Of a DNA stretch of 64,000 nucleotides, positions 17,701-25,613 are shown in pieces (positions within the stretch are counted from its first letter, which is position 1; each line of letters opens with the position of its first letter). Origin of the DNA: Nonlabens ulvanivorans. GTDB taxonomy: Bacteria > Bacteroidota > Bacteroidia > Flavobacteriales > Flavobacteriaceae. The notes under the pieces are model-generated. The model was not told the DNA's origin. It saw only the letters and a program-made list of their open reading frames with translations, and did not search any database. A program made the position numbers and the translations under genes. The stretch lies in NCBI RefSeq assembly GCF_000732625.1, contig NZ_JPJI01000032.1, positions 186,001-250,000 of the forward strand, written 5' to 3'.

Positions 17701-19063
17701 TCAAAACCTCATTTGCTCTATCTTCATCTTCCTGTCCATGACGCATGATTTCAACATATAAATCATCGCCGAATTCTTCTTTCCACCAAAGAAGTGCTTC
17801 TTCGGCTTGATTTTCTCCTATGTTGAGGATTTTTGAAGGCACTTCTCCATACATGTTACCAGTAAGGACAATAACGTCTTCTTTAAACTCTTGAATTAAT
17901 TTTTTATCAATTCTAGGAACATAATAAAACCCATCTACATAGGCTTTACTAGACATTTTTGCAATGTTGAGATAACCATTTTTATTTTTGGCCAGCAATA
18001 CGATTTGATACCCATTGTCTTTATGGGACTTATCATTCATATCCTCGCAAACAAAAAACTCACAACCTATAACAGGTTTTAATGGCTTTTTTTGTAACTC
18101 ATTATCATCATCATTTACTAGGCTCGCATTATAGGCTTTTACCGCTTTTACAAAATGAAAAGCTCCCATCATATTTGCATGGTCTGTCATGGCTACAGCA
18201 GTCATGTCATTTGCAGCAGCTGCCATTACAAGATCTTGAACACTTGCAGTAGACTGCAATATTGAAAATTGAGAATGAGAATGTAAATGCGCAAATTGTG
18301 CTTCATTAAGTTCCTCTAGATTTTCTTTAATTTCTTGTTTAGAAAGCTCTGGTGACGCAGATTCTTTTAGTTGATCTGATGCTTTCTTAAGATTAATATG
18401 AGTAATCCCTACAGGTCGTATAGGTGCCGGATTCTGTTGTTGAAAGCGTACAAAGTAATCGTCTGCAACGTCTAGTTGTTGTTTTGAATATTGTTGCTTA
18501 CGTATTAATTCTAAGAAACATCTAGTTGTCGCTTCAACATCTGCAGTGGCGTTATGGGCCTCTCCAAACGGTTGATTAAAAAGAAACTGATGTAACTCTG
18601 TAAGTGTAGGTAACTTAAATTTACCACCACGACCACCAGGTATCTGGCATAATTGTGCAGTGTGCTCTGTACAGGTATCTAGTACTGGGATCTCTTGTAA
18701 ATCGTTTGCGATTTGAGTTCTCTCAAACTCTGCACCAGTAACGTTTAAATCAAATTTTAAATTCTGACCTACTACAAATTTTGCTTTACTAAGTGCTATA
18801 TTGAATTCAGACAGCATTTCTTCTAGCGGCACACCTTGCTGATCTGCAAGTGCTGTAGAGATACCATGAATACGCTCTGCATCATAGGGTATATCAAAAC
18901 CATCTGGCTTAACTAGATAATCTTTGTGCTCAATAAGGTTACCCATTTCATCATGCAATTGCCATGCAATTTGTATCACACGTGGCCAATTGTCTACATC
19001 TGTATAAGGTGCATCCCAGCGTTTAGGTAATCCTGTAGTTTCAGTGTCAAAAATGAGATACAT
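14711..19063 (-). CDS. dnaE: DNA polymerase III alpha subunit fused to a proofreading exonuclease
   Basis: A 1450-residue replicative polymerase. Residues 1-200 are a DEDDh exonuclease of the epsilon/DnaQ type (DTETTG with D6 and E8; later HNATADVEAT). Residues from about 255 are the PHP domain (H259 and H261 in HLHSHSQFS). The polymerase palm has PDIDIDF with D679, D681 and D683, and the C-terminal part holds helix-hairpin-helix and OB-fold regions. Fusion of exonuclease and DnaE means proofreading is in cis, a known arrangement in some Bacteroidota. A near-perfect copy of the genome palindrome lies inside the gene and encodes SLSRKH. Confidence 0.95.
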   Translation of the reverse strand: MYLIFDTETTGLPKRWDAPYTDVDNWPRVIQIAWQLHDEMGNLIEHKDYLVKPDGFDIPYDAERIHGISTALADQQGVPLEEMLSEFNIALSKAKFVVGQNLKFDLNVTGAEFERTQIANDLQEIPVLDTCTEHTAQLCQIPGGRGGKFKLPTLTELHQFLFNQPFGEAHNATADVEATTRCFLELIRKQQYSKQQLDVADDYFVRFQQQNPAPIRPVGITHINLKKASDQLKESASPELSKQEIKENLEELNEAQFAHLHSHSQFSILQSTASVQDLVMAAAANDMTAVAMTDHANMMGAFHFVKAVKAYNASLVNDDDNELQKKPLKPVIGCEFFVCEDMNDKSHKDNGYQIVLLAKNKNGYLNIAKMSSKAYVDGFYYVPRIDKKLIQEFKEDVIVLTGNMYGEVPSKILNIGENQAEEALLWWKEEFGDDLYVEIMRHGQEDEDRANEVLISLSRKHNIKMVATNNTYYVHKEDANAHDILLCVKDGEKQATPIGRGRGYRYGLPNQEYYYKSATEMKLLFKDLPEAILNISEVLDKIEPFELARDVLLPKFDIPEQFLDAQDEHDNEKRGENAYLRHLTYEGAKIRYGEITPEIEERLDFELETIRKTGYPGYFLITWDFIKAARDMDVAVGPGRGSAAGSVVAYCLWITNVDPIHYDLLFERFLNPDRVSMPDIDIDFDDENRYKVMDYVIEKYGASQVAQIITYGTMAAKSSIRDTARALDLPLNEADHIAKLIPDFAKLKKIFALEDNEIRSKFRGEDADMVEELRGIAAGSDLAAETLRQARILEGSVRNTGVHACGVIITPAPLTNFVPVATAKNSDLYVTQFDNEVVESAGLLKMDFLGLKTLSQIKDTVAIIKERHHIDLDIESIPLDDAKTYELFQEGNTIGIFQYESAGMQKYMRDLKPTQFADLIAMNALYRPGPLEYIPDFIDRKHGVKEISYDLDGMEEYLSETYGITVYQEQVMLLSQKLANFSKGEADVLRKAMGKKQMATLQKMKPKFLDNGESNGHDREILEKVWKDWEAFASYAFNKSHSTCYAWIGYQTAYLKANYPAEFMAATLSNNMNQIKDVTKFMDECKHMGLPVLGPDVNESNYKFTVNKHGAVRFGMGAVKGLGHGAVMTIIENRKDGPYKSIFDMAKRIDLRAANKKSFEALALSGGFDGLGGENRAQYFHQSDNGQIFLEQVVKYAQKYQENENSAQVSLFGEASDVQIPEPELPICEDWGTMEKLKREKEVVGIYISGHPLDDYKKEMEFFCNTGLSSLKDLHGLVNRDLTFCGVISDVQHRITKTNKGWGMFTVEDYEDSFEFRLFNEDYLKFRHFLVPNSFIHCKIKIKEGWIDKKTGKPTDPRINFMAMQQLQDLMASSAKKLTIQFHISEVVENRVEWLKDVIETHKGDHQLFFNLVDHEEKISLNMPSRLKKVNVTNELLDLLDEQGINYGVN
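17682..17697. repeat. iterated palindrome, copy 4, inside dnaE (15 of 16)
   Basis: The first base is T instead of C, leaving the 14-bp core GCTTTCGCGAAAGC perfect. On the coding strand it is read in the third frame, giving LSRK. Confidence 0.93.
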
Positions 19064-19271
19064 AGTAGAATGAGTGTTGCGTTATCGAGTTGTCAAATTA
19101 TTATTATTAAGTCAAAAAAATCAGTTATACTCAACCAGTTAATTAACTTAAAAACAGTTATTTAAAAATCGATTAAAATTTAAAATCAGAATTTTAAATA
19201 TACGTGATTGAAACTCTTTTTAAAAATGTAGTTATGAACAAAAGCAGCAAAAGATTTACTTATTTACATCT

Positions 19272-19305
19272 AAAAAAAAGACCCTTTTGATGTCTCAAAA
19301 GGGTC
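19272..19305 (-). terminator. terminator of the ferritin-like gene
   Basis: The 11-bp stem GACCCTTTTGA/TCAAAAGGGTC (19280-19290 with 19295-19305) has a T-run on the minus strand (19272-19279), 23 bp after the stop codon at 19328. The rest of the 264-bp gap up to dnaE is AT-rich, with nothing else recognised. Confidence 0.85.
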
Positions 19306-19327
19306 CTCAATCAATAATCTATGGAAA

Positions 19328-19774
19328 TTATGCTATGCTTTCCATCGCACTTACTTTATTTAATGCTGTTTGCACATTATCACGATGCTTCGTTAACAAT
19401 GAATTTGTTGACGGCGGCAATGTCATATCTGCAATTATGGTATCATACTCCTCTACAGCAGCTTTCTCTCCTCTAATTGCCTCTTCTAACATGCTTTCTT
19501 CATTACCTGAGGTAAAGGTAGATTTGATGTTCATCCATGCGCGGTGCGCATCACCTTTTACACTCGTTCCTTTATCTGGAGTTGCTCCATAGTTACGGAT
19601 TTCATTTTTAAGCTCGTGACCAAAATCATATCGTTCTTGCGCTTGATTTTCAAAAAATCCTTTTAATCTTTTACTATCAACTTTTTCTTTGGCCAATTTA
19701 TATCCAGCCTCAGCATCATAATTTTTTTCTAATAATTCATTTAGCTTGTTTGCTACTTCTTCTGTGTAATTCAT
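19328..19774 (-). CDS. PA2169-type (DUF2383) ferritin-like four-helix protein
   Basis: A 148-residue helical protein. Its helix pattern fits the DUF2383/PA2169 family: an LNELLEKNYDAEAGYKLA segment, then ERYDFGHELKNEIRNYG, then EEAIRGEKAAVEEYDTIIAD. These carry the E/H residues expected of a ferritin-like di-metal bundle. The function is not established; members are often stress-induced. It is monocistronic, with its own terminator. Confidence 0.75.
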   Translation of the reverse strand: MNYTEEVANKLNELLEKNYDAEAGYKLAKEKVDSKRLKGFFENQAQERYDFGHELKNEIRNYGATPDKGTSVKGDAHRAWMNIKSTFTSGNEESMLEEAIRGEKAAVEEYDTIIADMTLPPSTNSLLTKHRDNVQTALNKVSAMESIA

Positions 19775-19955
19775 AATATTAGTTTGTATGGTTATTTAAT
19801 TAATATACCTCAATATACAGACTGAATACAGTTCAGACCGAGTGATTAACATGGGTTTACACCAAGCTTAATATAGATTTAAGTTTATAATAGCGATATA
19901 ACCCATTCTTGTTAAAAGACTTAACTTTTGGGATGTAAATAGGGCTAGTTATATA

Positions 19956-19971
19956 CGCTTTCGCGAAAGCG
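19956..19971. repeat. iterated palindrome, copy 5
   Basis: Exact 16-mer, 20-bp dyad at 19954-19973, directly beyond the nrdA terminator. Confidence 0.95.
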
Positions 19972-19974
19972 TAC

Positions 19975-20011
19975 AAAAAAAGCGACCTTACAATAATTGC
20001 AAGGTCGCTTT
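19975..20011 (-). terminator. terminator of nrdA
   Basis: The stem AGCGACCTT/AAGGTCGCT (19981-19989 with 20001-20009) is followed on the minus strand by six T (19975-19980), 23 bp after the nrdA stop. Confidence 0.85.
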
Positions 20012-20033
20012 ACATTAAGTAAATAAGTAAGTT

Positions 20034-22520
20034 TTATGAACCGCACATCTCGCAGTCATCTCCATTGCTTGCCGCTTCTTTTGCCCGCAATAGGATTTCT
20101 TTATATTCTTCAGCCGTCATTTCTTCACTCTCTGTAACGACTTTTGTATTAATAATGTCTGCAGCAGCTTCCATAACTTTTGCAGCCGCTGGAGAATGAT
20201 CTTCTATAAGTACCGGTGCTACTGCTGGTTGTGCTATTGGAGCTTTTTTAGCTTCTTTAGTTACCGTAAATTTAATAGCATCTACAGCTGCCTTAGTTCT
20301 TAAATAATACATTCCTGTTTTAAGACCACTTTTCCATGCATAGAAATGCATTGAAGTAAGCTTAGACGTTGTTACGTTTTCCATAAACAGGTTTAACGAT
20401 TGAGACTGATCAATGAAGTAACCACGTTGACGAGACATATCGATGATATCCTTCATCTTTAATTCCCATACCGTTTTATACAATTCTTTGATATCTTCTG
20501 GAATACCTTCTATCGCTTGAATAGAACCATTATTTCTCATAATCGCGTTCTTCAAACTATCATCCCAAAGTCCTAGGTCTACTAAGTCTTTCAATAAGTG
20601 CTTATTAACTACAATAAACTCACCAGACAGTGTTCTACGTGTATAGATATTTGAAGTATATGGTTCAAAGGCCTCATTGTTACCTAAGATTTGTGAGGTA
20701 CTTGCTGTAGGCATAGGCGCTACTAGAAGTGAGTTTCTCACACCATGTTCCATTACCTTAGTTCTTAAATCTGACCAATTCCAACGACCGCTTAAATCTG
20801 AATCATTGATATTCCACATATTGAACTGGAATTCTCCTTGTGACATAGGCGATCCTTCAAATGTTGAATATGCTCCTTCTTCCTGCGCCATTTCCATAGA
20901 GGCTTCACATGCTGCAAAATATAAAGTCTCAAAAATCTCTGAGTTTAATTTCTTAGCCTCGTCACTTGTAAATGGTAGACGTAACATGATAAAAGCGTCT
21001 GCAAGACCTTGAATACCTAGTCCAACAGGTCTGTGACGCATGTTAGAATTTCTCGCCTCTATTACTGGGTAATAGTTGCGATCAATTACTTTATTTAAGT
21101 TGCGTGTTACCCTTTTAGTTACTTTATAAAGTGCTTTATGATCAAACGCACCGTCCTTTATGAACATAGGTAGTGCGATAGAAGCTAGGTTACATACAGC
21201 CACCTCATCTGGAGAAGTATACTCCATGATCTCAGTACATAGGTTTGAAGACCTGATGGTTCCAAGATTCTTCTGGTTAGACTTATTATTTGCTGCATCT
21301 TTATACAACATATATGGTGTACCAGTCTCTATTTGAGATTCTAGTATCTTATCCCATAGCTCACGCGCTTGAATTGTTTTGCGACCTTTCCCTTCTTGCT
21401 CATACTTAGTATAAAGCGCTTCAAATTCATCTCCATAAACATTATAAAGGTCTGGACATTCATGTGGACACATTAAGGTCCACTTATCGTTTGCCTCAAC
21501 TCTTTTCATAAATAGATCAGACATCCACATCGCATAGAATAAATCACGCGCACGCATTTCTTCTTTACCGTGGTTTTTCTTAAGATCTAAGAAATCAAAA
21601 ATATCTGCATGCCATGGCTCCATGTAAATAGCAAAAGAACCTTTACGTTTTCCTCCACCTTGGTCTACATAACGTGCTGTATCATTATAAACCTTAAGCA
21701 TAGGCACAATTCCATTTGAAGTACCGTTAGTACCACCTATGTAAGAACCTCTAGCTCGTATGTTGTGAATAGACAACCCTATTCCACCAGCACTCTGTGA
21801 GATTTTAGCTGTTTGCTTTAATGTATCATAAATCCCTTCTATACTATCATCTTGCATCGTTAATAAGAAACAAGAAGACATCTGAGGTTTAGGCGTACCA
21901 GCGTTAAACAATGTAGGAGTTGCATGAGTAAAGTACTTTTTAGACATCAACTCATAAGTCTCTATCGCTGCATCTAAATCATCCATATGGATTCCTACAG
22001 AAACACGCATCAACATGTGTTGTGGACGCTCTGCAATTTTTCCATTAATTTTTAATAAATAACTACGTTCTAATGTTTTAAACCCAAAGTAATCGTACCC
22101 AAAATCACGATTATAAATAATGGCCGAGTTCAAGCGGTCTGCATTATCTTGTATTACTTGATACACCTCATCAGAGATCATAGGTGCTTTTTTCTCTGTA
22201 CGTGGATTTACATACTCATATAAATCAGTTACCACATCAGTGAACGTCTTTTTAGTATTCTTATGTAAGTTAGAGACAGAAATACGTGCCGCCAGACGAG
22301 CATAGTCGGGATGAGCTGTGGTCATCGTTGCAGCCGTTTCTGCAGCTAAATTATCTAATTCGCTTGTAGTAACTCCATCATACAAACCATCGATAACACG
22401 CATCGCTACTTTTACTGGGTCTACGTGATTACTTAAACCATAACATAATTTACGTACTCTCGCTGTGATTTTATCAAACATCACTGGCTCTTTGTGGCCG
22501 TCTCTTTTTACTACAAACAT
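20034..22520 (-). CDS. nrdA: class I ribonucleoside-diphosphate reductase, alpha subunit
   Basis: An 828-residue large subunit that reduces ribonucleoside diphosphates to dNDPs. The N-terminal ATP cone is present ([25 protein letters not shown]). The catalytic barrel contains [21 protein letters not shown], the active-site loop NLCTEI and [18 protein letters not shown]. The C-terminal tail carries the redox pair CEMCGS that thioredoxin re-reduces. nrdB lies 146 bp upstream in the same direction, so the order is nrdB-nrdA on one likely transcript. The C-terminal extension before the CxxC is rich in Ala/Glu. Confidence 0.97.
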   Translation of the reverse strand: MFVVKRDGHKEPVMFDKITARVRKLCYGLSNHVDPVKVAMRVIDGLYDGVTTSELDNLAAETAATMTTAHPDYARLAARISVSNLHKNTKKTFTDVVTDLYEYVNPRTEKKAPMISDEVYQVIQDNADRLNSAIIYNRDFGYDYFGFKTLERSYLLKINGKIAERPQHMLMRVSVGIHMDDLDAAIETYELMSKKYFTHATPTLFNAGTPKPQMSSCFLLTMQDDSIEGIYDTLKQTAKISQSAGGIGLSIHNIRARGSYIGGTNGTSNGIVPMLKVYNDTARYVDQGGGKRKGSFAIYMEPWHADIFDFLDLKKNHGKEEMRARDLFYAMWMSDLFMKRVEANDKWTLMCPHECPDLYNVYGDEFEALYTKYEQEGKGRKTIQARELWDKILESQIETGTPYMLYKDAANNKSNQKNLGTIRSSNLCTEIMEYTSPDEVAVCNLASIALPMFIKDGAFDHKALYKVTKRVTRNLNKVIDRNYYPVIEARNSNMRHRPVGLGIQGLADAFIMLRLPFTSDEAKKLNSEIFETLYFAACEASMEMAQEEGAYSTFEGSPMSQGEFQFNMWNINDSDLSGRWNWSDLRTKVMEHGVRNSLLVAPMPTASTSQILGNNEAFEPYTSNIYTRRTLSGEFIVVNKHLLKDLVDLGLWDDSLKNAIMRNNGSIQAIEGIPEDIKELYKTVWELKMKDIIDMSRQRGYFIDQSQSLNLFMENVTTSKLTSMHFYAWKSGLKTGMYYLRTKAAVDAIKFTVTKEAKKAPIAQPAVAPVLIEDHSPAAAKVMEAAADIINTKVVTESEEMTAEEYKEILLRAKEAASNGDDCEMCGS

Positions 22521-22666
22521 ATTGAACTAGTTTTTTGGGTTAAGAGATAAGGATTCTAATCCCATTCTCTAATAATTGGGTTAACATTTGTGAAGAAAAC
22601 TTAATTTATCTTCAATACACTATAATGGAACAGCCCTAAGAGCTGTAGGGTTATTTAGGTTACTTA

Positions 22667-23659
22667 CTAGAAGTCAGCATCTAAGGAGAATGAATCCATT
22701 GAATCCTTATCTTCCTTAGTACTGTTCATGACACCTGCTTTTTGGTATTCACCTACTCTTTTCTCAAAGAAGTTAGTTTTACCTTCCATACCTATTAAAT
22801 CCATAAAATCAAATGGATTAGTAACATTATACACAGGATCACATTCCAGCTCACCTAATAAACGGTCAGTTACAAACTCTAGGTATTGTGTCATTAATTT
22901 TGCGTTCATACCTATTAAACTAGCCGGTAATGACTCAGTAATAAATTCACGCTCGATATTTAATGCATCAACAATAATTTCTGTGATACGTTCTTTAGGA
23001 ACTTTATTTACTAGATGATGGTTGTGTAGGTGTACTGCAAAATCACAGTGCATACCTTCATCACGTGATATCAACTCATTAGAAAAAGTAAGTCCTGGCA
23101 TAAGACCACGTTTTTTCAACCAGTAAATAGAACAAAATGCACCAGAGAAGAAGATACCTTCTACCGCAGCAAATGCGATTAAACGCTCTGCAAATGATGG
23201 GCTTTCAATCCACTTCATTGCCCAATCTGCCTTTAATTTAATAGCAGGAAAGTTCTCGATAGCTCTAAAAAGTTGATCTTTTTCTGCATCATCCTTTACG
23301 TAAGTATCGATAAGTAAAGAATAAGTCTCTGAATGAATGTTTTCCATCATGATCTGGAAACCATAGAAAAACTTAGCCTCAGAATATTGTACCTCATTCA
23401 CAAAATTCTCTGCAAGATTTTCATTCACAATACCATCACTAGCCGCAAAAAACGCAAGGATATGCTTAATAAAATAACGCTCGTCAGAATTCAATGAATT
23501 TTGCCAGTCTGTAATATCAACTTGCAGATCGATTTCTTCAGCAGTCCAAATACAAGCTTGTTGTTTCTTATACCATTCCCATAAATCATCATGTTGAATA
23601 GGAAAAATAACAAATCTGTCTGGATTCTCTTGTAAAATTGGTTCTTGAGTCGTCTGCAT
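22667..23659 (-). CDS. nrdB: class I ribonucleoside-diphosphate reductase, beta subunit
   Basis: A 330-residue radical-generating subunit. Metal ligands are seen in [18 protein letters not shown] and [14 protein letters not shown], in the ferritin-like order E...ExxH...E...ExxH. It begins [20 protein letters not shown]. It is the first gene of nrdBA. Its 370-bp upstream region has a -7-like element at 23706-23713 and is homologous to a region downstream of the repair helicase at 62.6-62.9 kb. Confidence 0.97.
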   Translation of the reverse strand: MQTTQEPILQENPDRFVIFPIQHDDLWEWYKKQQACIWTAEEIDLQVDITDWQNSLNSDERYFIKHILAFFAASDGIVNENLAENFVNEVQYSEAKFFYGFQIMMENIHSETYSLLIDTYVKDDAEKDQLFRAIENFPAIKLKADWAMKWIESPSFAERLIAFAAVEGIFFSGAFCSIYWLKKRGLMPGLTFSNELISRDEGMHCDFAVHLHNHHLVNKVPKERITEIIVDALNIEREFITESLPASLIGMNAKLMTQYLEFVTDRLLGELECDPVYNVTNPFDFMDLIGMEGKTNFFEKRVGEYQKAGVMNSTKEDKDSMDSFSLDADF

Positions 23660-23705
23660 GTGTCCTTTTAATTTTCTCGGTTATTTCTTCTGGCTTGAAG
23701 AGTAA

Positions 23706-23713
23706 CAAATATC
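23706..23713 (-). promoter_or_regulatory. -7-like element of nrdB
   Basis: GATATTTG on the minus strand (7 of 8 to TAnnTTTG), 46 bp before the nrdB start codon and 13 bp beyond the conserved hairpin at 23727-23753. Confidence 0.45.
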
Positions 23714-23726
23714 AAAAATCATTGAG

Positions 23727-24025
23727 AGCAAATCAGCGTCTTAACAATTTGCTTTTAAACAAGTTTTCAACATCATCAAAGCTACTTTAAAATGTTAAAA
23801 ATAAATTAATTCATTATCTCAAAACACTGTATCACAGTATATTAAAATTTCGTCTAACATTCAATGCATTTAATAGAAACAAGATAATACAAGCCTATAT
23901 TTTATCACTGATAGACAGCAGTATTTAGTCTAATTCCTACATTTTATTTATAAACACAGAAGAATAAGTTATCCACGCTTTCGCGAAAGCGAAATGTTGA
24001 AAATTGAAATTTGAAAACGCAGATT
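23727..24025 (-). repeat. 299-bp dispersed repeat, copy A, upstream of nrdB
   Basis: Read on the minus strand, this segment aligns almost without gaps to 62607-62905 on the plus strand. The copies share 14 identical bases at the start (24025-24012 with 62607-62620), 15 around AAAATGTAGGAATTA and 27 near the end (23767-23741 with 62864-62890), about 70% overall by eye. It contains palindrome copy 6, an ACTGTATCACAGT dyad (23826-23838, not conserved in copy B) and a conserved end hairpin AGCAAAT/ATTTGCT. It fills the whole gap between the DUF3109 stop and the nrdB promoter. Confidence 0.85.
23976..23991. repeat. iterated palindrome, copy 6
   Basis: Exact 16-mer inside repeat copy A; the equivalent site in copy B is degenerate (62642-62653). 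Confidence 0.95.
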
Positions 24026-24033
24026 TACGATTT

Positions 24034-24600
24034 TTAGGAAAAATTTTGAGCTATTTCTTCCAACTCCTCATACCAGGCAATTCCAAATTTACGTACGAGA
24101 GCTTCCTTTAAAAATTTATAAACTGGAACACCTAATTCTTCACCTAATGTACACGCGTCATCACAAATTTGCCACTTGTGATAATTTACCGCTTTAAAAT
24201 CGGTGTATTCTTGTATACGCACCGGATAAAGATGACAAGAAATAGGTTTATAGAAAGAAGTTGCCCCATCTCGATAAGCGGCTTCAATACCGCATAATGC
24301 CGTACCATCTTCTTTAAAGGTGGTGTAAGCACATTCTGCCCCATTTACTAATGGAGTTTCTAATTCGCCATTTTCACGTTCTATCCACGTACCTTGAGCT
24401 TCTATAGCCTCAATCCCTTCAGATCTTAAATAAGGCTTCACTTTTTCATATTCTTTATCTAGAATATCTAACTCTTTTTGCTCCAATGGTGCACCAGCTT
24501 CTCCTGCAACACAGCAAACACCTTTACAAGCTGTAAGATTGCAAACAAAGTCTTTTTCTAATACATCATCTGACACGATGGTTTTTCCTAACTGAAACAT
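24034..24600 (-). CDS. DUF3109 cysteine-rich protein
   Basis: A 188-residue protein with a conserved cysteine pattern: C20, C25, C29 and C30 at the N-terminus (VCNLTACKGVCC), then single cysteines in GAECAY, ALCGIEA, PISCHLYP and ICDDACTLG. The pattern fits DUF3109, related to the YkgJ-type proteins proposed to bind zinc or an Fe-S cluster. The function is unknown. It has its own TAnnTTTG promoter element, and its stop codon lies 9 bp before repeat copy A. Confidence 0.82.
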   Translation of the reverse strand: MFQLGKTIVSDDVLEKDFVCNLTACKGVCCVAGEAGAPLEQKELDILDKEYEKVKPYLRSEGIEAIEAQGTWIERENGELETPLVNGAECAYTTFKEDGTALCGIEAAYRDGATSFYKPISCHLYPVRIQEYTDFKAVNYHKWQICDDACTLGEELGVPVYKFLKEALVRKFGIAWYEELEEIAQNFS

Positions 24601-24619
24601 AAAGGCAAATTTGAAGCTA

Positions 24620-24627
24620 CAAAGATA
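24620..24627 (-). promoter_or_regulatory. -7 promoter element of the DUF3109 gene
   Basis: Reads TATCTTTG on the minus strand, a full match to TAnnTTTG, 20 bp before the start codon. Confidence 0.55.
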
Positions 24628-24767
24628 CTAGAAGTCATATTTAATACTGATAGAATATGGCATAGTTGAAAAGAGCTTTAACACGATGCAGACCTACAAC
24701 TTAAAAGTCACAATTCGTTAATGAATATTTAACCTTTACTAATCAATACTAAACTATTAAATAGCAG

Positions 24768-24775
24768 TACTTTTG
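24768..24775 (+). promoter_or_regulatory. -7 promoter element of marC
   Basis: TACTTTTG, a full match to TAnnTTTG. It overlaps the upstream in-frame TTG at 24773, so transcription must start after that codon; this fixes the marC start at the ATG at 24794. Confidence 0.6.
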
Positions 24776-24793
24776 CGCGCTCAAAACAAGACG

Positions 24794-25396
24794 ATGGAAA
24801 GCAATTCTTTTGTAGATTTTTTTGCAGCCTTTGACCTAAAGGAGTTTTTTACAGCAACCATGATTTTATTTGCGGTAATCGATATTATAGGAAGCGTTCC
24901 TATTATAATTGACTTACGTCGTAAAGTAGGTCATGTTCAAAGTGAAAAAGCATCTGTTGTTGCTGGTGTATTAATGATTGTATTCTTATTTGTCGGTGAA
25001 AGAATGTTGAATTTAATAGGCATTGACGTCAACTCATTTGCAGTAGCCGGTGCTTTCATAATTTTCTTTATCGCATTAGAAATGATTCTAGGCGTACAAC
25101 TTTATAAAGACGAAGCGCCAGAAACTGCTGCTATTATACCTATCGCATTTCCACTTATCGCTGGTGCAGGTACCTTAACATCAGTTCTTTCTTTAAGATC
25201 AGAATACTCAGTTATTAATATTATTGCTGCTATTATCGTGAACATCATCTTTGTATACATTGTACTTAAGAACTCTGGGTACATTGAAAAACTGATTGGA
25301 AAACAAGGTATTAATGTGGTACGTAAAATTTTTGGGGTTATCTTGCTAGCCATCGCGGTAAAGCTATTTACCACAAACATTAAAGAACTTTTCTAA
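24794..25396 (+). CDS. MarC family integral membrane protein
   Basis: A 200-residue inner-membrane protein of the MarC/UPF0056 family with six hydrophobic segments. The family motifs are DIIGSVPIIIDL near the first helix and IPIAFPLIAGAGTLTSVLSL in the middle. The physiological role is not established, and the old link to antibiotic resistance is not supported. A TTG 21 bp upstream is in frame but lies in the promoter, so the ATG start is chosen. A small membrane protein gene follows without a gap. Confidence 0.9.
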   Translation: MESNSFVDFFAAFDLKEFFTATMILFAVIDIIGSVPIIIDLRRKVGHVQSEKASVVAGVLMIVFLFVGERMLNLIGIDVNSFAVAGAFIIFFIALEMILGVQLYKDEAPETAAIIPIAFPLIAGAGTLTSVLSLRSEYSVINIIAAIIVNIIFVYIVLKNSGYIEKLIGKQGINVVRKIFGVILLAIAVKLFTTNIKELF

Positions 25397-25597
25397 ATGA
25401 AAATAGTTATATACATATTAATGGCTCTTGCAGCTGCTAGCATTATATTTAACGCTACTAAACTAGATTTCTCTAATCTTTTTAAAGGTGATAGTCAAAT
25501 AGCAGTTATTAGCATACTCGCTTCTTTGTGTGTACTTATTTTACTGGCGATACTACAAGTATCTCTTAAGATAAAAGATAAGCACGAGAAACGATAG
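25397..25597 (+). CDS. small two-helix membrane protein
   Basis: A 66-residue hypothetical protein with two transmembrane segments (about 3-20 and 35-55) and a basic C-terminal tail (KIKDKHEKR). Its ATG directly follows the marC stop codon, so the two are very likely co-translated. No family is recognised; a role with MarC is only suggested by the coupling. It is convergent with the protease gene, 16 bp apart. Confidence 0.75.
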   Translation: MKIVIYILMALAAASIIFNATKLDFSNLFKGDSQIAVISILASLCVLILLAILQVSLKIKDKHEKR

Positions 25598-25613
25598 ATT
25601 AAAAATAACAGAC

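Noticed and set aside
23826-23838. ACTGTATCACAGT dyad as a possible NrdR box
   Set aside because: It matches only one half of the NrdR consensus, stands alone and is not conserved in the homologous copy at 62.7 kb.
23969-23977. DnaA-box-like TTATCCACG upstream of nrdB
   Set aside because: Single site with one mismatch to TTATCCACA; around a dozen such matches are expected in 64 kb, and the site is changed in repeat copy B.
24773-24793. Upstream TTG start for marC
   Set aside because: The TTG is part of the TACTTTTG promoter element and would precede the transcript start.
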